Assembly (NCBI GenBank): GCA_031376995.1
Contig: JANMEO010000253.1
Coordinates: 1-26,236, forward strand
Direction of reading: 5' to 3'
DNA from: CANHBY01 sp031376995
Lineage (GTDB): Bacteria; Pseudomonadota; Gammaproteobacteria; Burkholderiales; Burkholderiaceae_C
Length of the DNA: 26,236 nt
Positions within the stretch are counted from its first letter, which is position 1. Each line of letters begins with the position of its first letter. Below are positions 22,279 to 26,236 of this stretch, piece after piece. The notes beneath the pieces are model-generated. The model ran no database searches and had not been told where the DNA came from. It saw nothing but the letters and a program-made list of their open reading frames with translations. The position numbers and the translations under genes are program-made.

Positions 22279-23502
22279 TTAAAGCCGGACCGCTTTAAGT
22301 TTGAGCGAAAACTCTTGAAGAGCGACGATGCCACTCTCCTCAGCTTTGCGACACCAGGCCTGCAAATCAACAACCAACTGCTCTGCCGACACATTGGTTC
22401 GAGTCCATAGCAAACGCAACTCTTCTCTCATCGCAACCAGCTTGGCAAGGGCAGGACTGTGCTGCAAAGCAGATTGCAAGACAGGTTTAACATCAAACGG
22501 GATTTTGTCTTCATCGCGGTGCAACCAACGCTGCGCCACCCTCATTTGAACCAAAAGATGGCCATTGCTGGCGCTGTCGAGCCTCAAACGCTGGACCTCG
22601 ACCCAACAAGCTTCACGCAGGTTAGCGGCATATTTGGCCATCACTTCATAGCGGTGGGCGATGATAGCCTCCAAGGTTTGACTATCGACCACAGGCTTGA
22701 CCAAACCCAATTTCATCAATGGTGGAGTCTTGCGCACCTTGGCCAAGCCTACCGCCTGCAGCAAACTGATGTAGAGCCAGCCAATATCGAACTCGTAAGG
22801 CTTGACTGACAGTTTGGCCGAAGTGGGGTACGTGTGGTGGTTGTTGTGAAGCTCTTCGCCGCCAATCAAAATGCCCCATGGCGACACATTGGTCGATGCA
22901 TCTGCGGCCTCAAAATTGCGGTAGCCCCACCAGTGACCAAAGCCGTTGATCACACCCGCTGCCGTCAGCGGAATCCAAGCCATTTGAATGGCCCAAACGG
23001 TCAAACCAATCACACCAAACATCATGACGTTAAGAATGAGCATGAGGCCTACACCTTGCCACGAAAAACGATCGTACAAGTTGCGCTCTAGCCAGTCATC
23101 CGGTGTCTGATGACCGTATTTCTGGAGGGTCTCGAGATTTTTGGCTTCGGCCCGGTACAACTCGCTACCTTGCCAAAAGACGGTTTTGATACCTCGCGTC
23201 ACGGGACTGTGAGGATCCTCCTCGGTCTCGCACTTGGCATGGTGCTTGCGATGAATGGCAACCCACTCACGGGTCACCATGCCAGTGGTCAACCAAAGCC
23301 AAAACCTGAAAAAGTGAGCAGCGGCAGGATGCAGATCAAGAGACTTGTGGGCTTGACAGCGATGCAAAAAGATCGTCACAGAGGCAATCGTGATGTGCGT
23401 GACCAACAAAGTAAAAATCAACACCTGCCACCACGTCGCACCGGTCAAGCCGTTTGAAAGAAAATCCAAAAGACGATCGAGCACCCAAAAAAAACTGTCC
23501 AT
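22279..23502 (-). CDS. Fatty acid (delta-9-type) desaturase
   Basis: Membrane di-iron enzyme that introduces a double bond into acyl chains, adjusting membrane fluidity. The 407-residue product has the three histidine boxes of the acyl-CoA/acyl-lipid desaturase family: HRCQAH at 47-52, HRKHH at 84-88 and HNNHH at 219-223. Hydrophobic segments surround them (about 25-46, 62-76, 150-185). The last 110 or so residues are a soluble helical extension. AAGGCCCTGT before ATG 23502 is a plausible ribosome binding site. The family (DesC-like) is clear; the exact position specificity and acyl carrier are inferred. It is convergent with rpmG. Confidence 0.92.
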   Translation of the reverse strand: MDSFFWVLDRLLDFLSNGLTGATWWQVLIFTLLVTHITIASVTIFLHRCQAHKSLDLHPAAAHFFRFWLWLTTGMVTREWVAIHRKHHAKCETEEDPHSPVTRGIKTVFWQGSELYRAEAKNLETLQKYGHQTPDDWLERNLYDRFSWQGVGLMLILNVMMFGVIGLTVWAIQMAWIPLTAAGVINGFGHWWGYRNFEAADASTNVSPWGILIGGEELHNNHHTYPTSAKLSVKPYEFDIGWLYISLLQAVGLAKVRKTPPLMKLGLVKPVVDSQTLEAIIAHRYEVMAKYAANLREACWVEVQRLRLDSASNGHLLVQMRVAQRWLHRDEDKIPFDVKPVLQSALQHSPALAKLVAMREELRLLWTRTNVSAEQLVVDLQAWCRKAEESGIVALQEFSLKLKAVRL

Positions 23503-23620
23503 ACAGGGCCTTCAGTGAAAAAAATAGTTGTTTGTGGGAGAAAGAACTTGTGATTAACGCCCCATCAATAGCGCCATTGTAGGTCTTGGGATGCCGTATC
23601 CATTGACTCAAAGGCAACGA

Positions 23621-23648
23621 CTTAAAGACAACGGCTTAAAGACAACAG
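23621..23648. repeat. Two tandem 14-bp units
   Basis: cttaaagacaacgg is followed directly by cttaaagacaacag (13 of 14 identical), 21 bp after the rsmB-type stop on the minus strand's right side ends at 23670. It lies in the 167-bp gap between the methyltransferase and desaturase genes. No function is evident and no terminator is visible in this gap. Confidence 0.5.
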
Positions 23649-23669
23649 ACTAAAAACCAACGCAAGCCC

Positions 23670-24929
23670 TCAACAACGCTCCCAAATTGCAGCGAAAAAG
23701 CCATCGGTCTGGTGTTGATGCGGCCACAGACGCAAAAAATCGCCATCCACCAGCGTCTGGGCCTCACTGACATGCGCCTGCGTTAAGGCCTGCAGCGCAG
23801 GCAGAACCCGAAACGTTCCTTCTTGGGCCTTCGAAAATGCCAAGGCGACGCCTTCATTTTCAGCGGCCAGCAAACTACAGGTGGCGTAAACCAGTCGCCC
23901 ACCCGGCTTGAGCAACCGAGCGGCACTGTTCAAAATGGCAGCCTGTTTGGCAGCAAGCTCTTGCACGCTGGAGGGCGACTGCCGCCACTTCATGTCCGGG
24001 TTGCGGCGCAAAGTACCCAAGCCAGAGCACGGCGCATCAACCAGGACACGATCCACTTTGCCAGACAAGCGCTTAATTCGGTCATCACGCTCATGAGCGA
24101 TTTGAGCGGGGTACACATTGGACAAACCGCTGCGCGCCAACCGTGGTTTGAGCGCAGCCAATCGATGCCCCGAAGTATCAAACGCATACAAGCGCCCAGT
24201 ATTGCGCATGGCAGCGCCCAACGCCAAGGTCTTGCCACCGGCTCCGGCACAAAAATCAACCACCATCTCACCTCTCTTGGCATCGGTCAAAATAGCCAAA
24301 ATCTGACTGCCTTCGTCTTGCACTTCCAGCGCACCAGCTTCAAACAGCGCATGTTTGTTGATGCCGGGCTTGCCCTGAAAACGGACCCCCCAGGGTGAAT
24401 AAAGAGTCGCCACGCATGGCAGCTGACCCGCATTTAACGACGCCACGGCCTCATCACGCTTGCATTTCACCACATTGACCCGAACATCCAGTGAAGCGGG
24501 CTCTTGAAGAGAGTGCACCAGCGGCCAAAAGCTTTCACCCAACTGAGCCTTCAAGAGATCAGCCAACCACTCAGGCAAGTTGTGCTGCAGTTTCTCAGGC
24601 AGGGTTTGCAAATCTATTTGCTGCACTTTAGTCAGCCAAGTGTGCTCATCTTCAGACAAGGCTGCCTTCAAAAAACCAGCATTTCCCTGCCAACCCAAAA
24701 GCACCAGGCGTCTGGTTTGCTCACCGCGACCCGACTGGGCCAAATGCTGAAACAAGAAACGGCGACGAATCACACCATAGGTGGTTTCAGCCAAGGTGTG
24801 GCGCTCGCGTGGCCCAAGCTTGCGATGGGTACGGAAAAAGTCAGAGACCACGCGGTCAGCCGGTGTGTCAAATTGCATCACTTGATGAAGCAACTCTGTG
24901 GCAAGTTCAATCAGGGCATTGGGATTCAT
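23670..24929 (-). CDS. RsmB/NOP-family rRNA (cytosine-5) methyltransferase
   Basis: SAM-dependent RNA m5C methyltransferase. From ATG 24929 (MNPNALIELATELLHQVMQF) it has 419 residues. The helical N-terminal domain is followed by a Rossmann-fold methyltransferase: SAM motif FCAGAGGKT near 226-234, motif IV DAPCSGLGT (Cys301) and motif VI YATCSL (Cys351, the expected nucleophile). The frame is open upstream to 25118 (63 further codons), but those residues look non-conserved and the family begins near Met-24929. Upstream of this ATG no strong ribosome binding site is seen. It is close to E. coli RsmB (429 residues) in length; whether the target is 16S C967 or another site is not shown by the sequence, so the gene symbol is left open. 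Confidence 0.9.
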   Translation of the reverse strand: MNPNALIELATELLHQVMQFDTPADRVVSDFFRTHRKLGPRERHTLAETTYGVIRRRFLFQHLAQSGRGEQTRRLVLLGWQGNAGFLKAALSEDEHTWLTKVQQIDLQTLPEKLQHNLPEWLADLLKAQLGESFWPLVHSLQEPASLDVRVNVVKCKRDEAVASLNAGQLPCVATLYSPWGVRFQGKPGINKHALFEAGALEVQDEGSQILAILTDAKRGEMVVDFCAGAGGKTLALGAAMRNTGRLYAFDTSGHRLAALKPRLARSGLSNVYPAQIAHERDDRIKRLSGKVDRVLVDAPCSGLGTLRRNPDMKWRQSPSSVQELAAKQAAILNSAARLLKPGGRLVYATCSLLAAENEGVALAFSKAQEGTFRVLPALQALTQAHVSEAQTLVDGDFLRLWPHQHQTDGFFAAIWERC

Positions 24930-25215
24930 GGGTATCAATGACGTTAGACCGTCACCCTTTGAAGTGGCGGCCGTGGGTAAAAATGAATCGACGCAGCAGG
25001 GGGGATCACCATCGATTAGGCCCCCCATCGCTGGGATCCGCCGTTTAAAGTGGGCGCTGTAATACCAGGGACGTGGCACGTCCCGAGGCAATCTGCGCAC
25101 CATCGTGGGCCAAACCACAGGCGCTGAAGACGCAGGTGAAGCGGCAGGCTTTGCAATCCACGCCTTGCTCAGACCTCAATGGCCCGCTGAAAACGACCCT
25201 GCGCCTCACCTCAGA
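24930..25215. other. metZ to methyltransferase gap with inverted repeats
   Basis: No gene recognised in this 286-bp gap. It holds a perfect 17-bp palindrome, GGGACGTG-G-CACGTCCC (25068-25084), and a G6/C6 pair (24999-25004 with 25021-25026) around a 16-nt loop. Neither is followed by a U-tract on the minus strand. They could be an operator or a structured leader for the methyltransferase gene. Confidence 0.45.
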
Positions 25216-26236
25216 TCAAAAGCCCATCAGCAAGCCGCCTAGCCCACGTTGCAAATCGGCTTGTATATCAGGCACGTGCTCTAGACCCATCGCGACCCGA
25301 ATCAAGCCCTGTGAAATACCAGCGGCTTCTCGCTGCGCCTCAGTCAAACGACCATGTGAGGTGCTGGCAGGGTGAGTGATGGTGGTTTTGGTATCACCAA
25401 GATTGGCTGTGATGGAGCATATGCGAGTCTGGTCAATGACGTGAAAAGCAGCATCACGCGAAGCGAGAGGGTCAACGGGGGAGCGGACTTCGAATGATAA
25501 AACAGCCCCACCCAGCCCCGACTGCTGAGCCATGGCCAAAGCATATTGTGGATGCTCTGGCAAACCAGGATAAAAAACACGCGCCACCTGAGGCTGCTTT
25601 TGCAACCATTGGGCCAAAGCCAAGGCCCGCTGGCTTTGGGCCTGCATGCGAATACTCAGGGTCTCTAGGCCCTTGAGCACCACCCATGCATTGAACGGGG
25701 ACAACGACATGCCTGATGTGCGCAGTACGGGTAAAAACTGATCGCGTATCAAAGCGGCAAGACCACACACGGCACCAGCCACCACACGCCCTTGGCCATC
25801 CAGGTATTTAGTGCCTGAATGGATGACCAGATCCGCGCCCAACGCAATGGGTCGCTGCAACGCGGGTGAGCAAAAGCAATTATCCACTGCCAACAAAGCG
25901 CCTGCTTGGTGAGCAATATCAGCGAGCGCACGGATGTCGCACACTTGAGTCAGCGGATTGGTGGGGGATTCGGCAAACAGCAGTCGGGTGGAAGGCGTCA
26001 AAGCTGCCGACCACGCCTGTGGATCGGTTTGCGAGACAAAAGTGGTCTGAATGCCAAACTTGACCAGCTCACGACTGAACAAGACCATCGTGGAGCCAAA
26101 AACGCTCTGTGAACACAAGACATGATCACCGGCCTTGAGCAAGGCCATCGCAGTAAGCAAAATGGCCGCCTTGCCACTGGCCGTGCCAATGCACGCTTGT
26201 GCCCCCTCCATGGCAGCCAAACGACGCTCGAACATG
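25216..26236 (-). CDS. metZ: O-succinylhomoserine sulfhydrylase MetZ (partial)
   Basis: PLP enzyme that makes homocysteine from O-succinylhomoserine and sulfide, in methionine synthesis. At least 339 residues are visible; the gene runs off the right edge. Met at 26235 lies inside a conserved segment (FERRLAAMEGAQACIGTASG), so roughly the first 60 residues are missing. The PLP-lysine motif is HSGTKYLDGQGRV, and DNCFCSPALQRPI, SLSPFNAWVVLKGLETLSIR and SITANLGDTKTTITHPASTS are typical of the Cys/Met metabolism PLP family and of MetZ in particular. It could be read as MetC/MetB by family alone; GQGRVVAGAVCG fits MetZ. Same strand as the downstream methyltransferase gene, 286 bp away. Confidence 0.92.
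   Translation of the reverse strand, partial: MFERRLAAMEGAQACIGTASGKAAILLTAMALLKAGDHVLCSQSVFGSTMVLFSRELVKFGIQTTFVSQTDPQAWSAALTPSTRLLFAESPTNPLTQVCDIRALADIAHQAGALLAVDNCFCSPALQRPIALGADLVIHSGTKYLDGQGRVVAGAVCGLAALIRDQFLPVLRTSGMSLSPFNAWVVLKGLETLSIRMQAQSQRALALAQWLQKQPQVARVFYPGLPEHPQYALAMAQQSGLGGAVLSFEVRSPVDPLASRDAAFHVIDQTRICSITANLGDTKTTITHPASTSHGRLTEAQREAAGISQGLIRVAMGLEHVPDIQADLQRGLGGLLMGF

Noticed and set aside
24930..25118. N-terminal extension of the rRNA methyltransferase to the far upstream start
   Set aside because: The 63 extra residues cross inverted repeats and look non-conserved; family similarity begins at the Met encoded at 24929.
25073..25375. Plus-strand 100-codon frame at the metZ 3' end
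   Set aside because: Most of it is antisense to metZ and its product has no recognisable features.

Overview
The window reads as chromosomal backbone of a betaproteobacterium (order Burkholderiales, most likely Comamonadaceae). This rests on gene order and protein style: proS divergent from rppH; rplU-rpmA-obgE-proB divergent from ispB; pilB-pilC-pilD-coaE-zapD-yacG; ftsK-lolA; a Crp/Fnr regulator divergent from trxB; and rpmB-rpmG. Species was not determined. No tRNA, rRNA or CRISPR array was seen.

Layout. 1-945 is the N-terminal part of proS (minus), cut by the window edge. rppH (plus) follows a leader with two abutting palindromes. 1740-4729 is the minus-strand run rplU-rpmA-obgE-proB (ribosomal proteins, ribosome-associated GTPase, first proline-synthesis enzyme). 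ispB (plus; quinone side chain) faces away from it. 6081-6794 has no convincing gene but holds a long imperfect palindrome. 6795-12354 is the plus-strand run pilB, pilC, pilD (type IV pilus assembly ATPase, platform, prepilin peptidase), coaE, zapD and yacG.

12350-16328 is an accessory interval. Two copies of a 17-bp direct repeat bound 3.66 kb of it, and each copy supplies the TAG stop of the gene to its left (yacG, and a TRAP-type binding protein). Inside are a decayed leucine-rich-repeat gene (minus), a short element with IS-like inverted ends, and two secreted solute-binding proteins (one ABC type, one TRAP DctP type) in visibly AT-rich DNA, with no permease or ATPase gene. An unidentified fragment lies between the second repeat and lolA.

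16329-26236 returns to backbone: lolA and ftsK (minus, overlapping by 4 nt), a Crp/Fnr regulator (minus), trxB (plus), rpmB-rpmG (plus) with a bidirectional terminator, an acyl-lipid desaturase (minus), an RsmB-type rRNA methyltransferase (minus) and metZ (minus, cut at its N-terminal end by the window edge).

The most interesting non-genic signal is a set of related palindromic or terminally inverted intergenic elements (full copy at 6201-6362; partial relatives at 19499-19530 and 21583-21622; a distinct inverted-repeat element at 21374-21535). They look like a dispersed non-autonomous repeat family of this genome. I found no complete new multi-gene system; the accessory island is the best place to look further.
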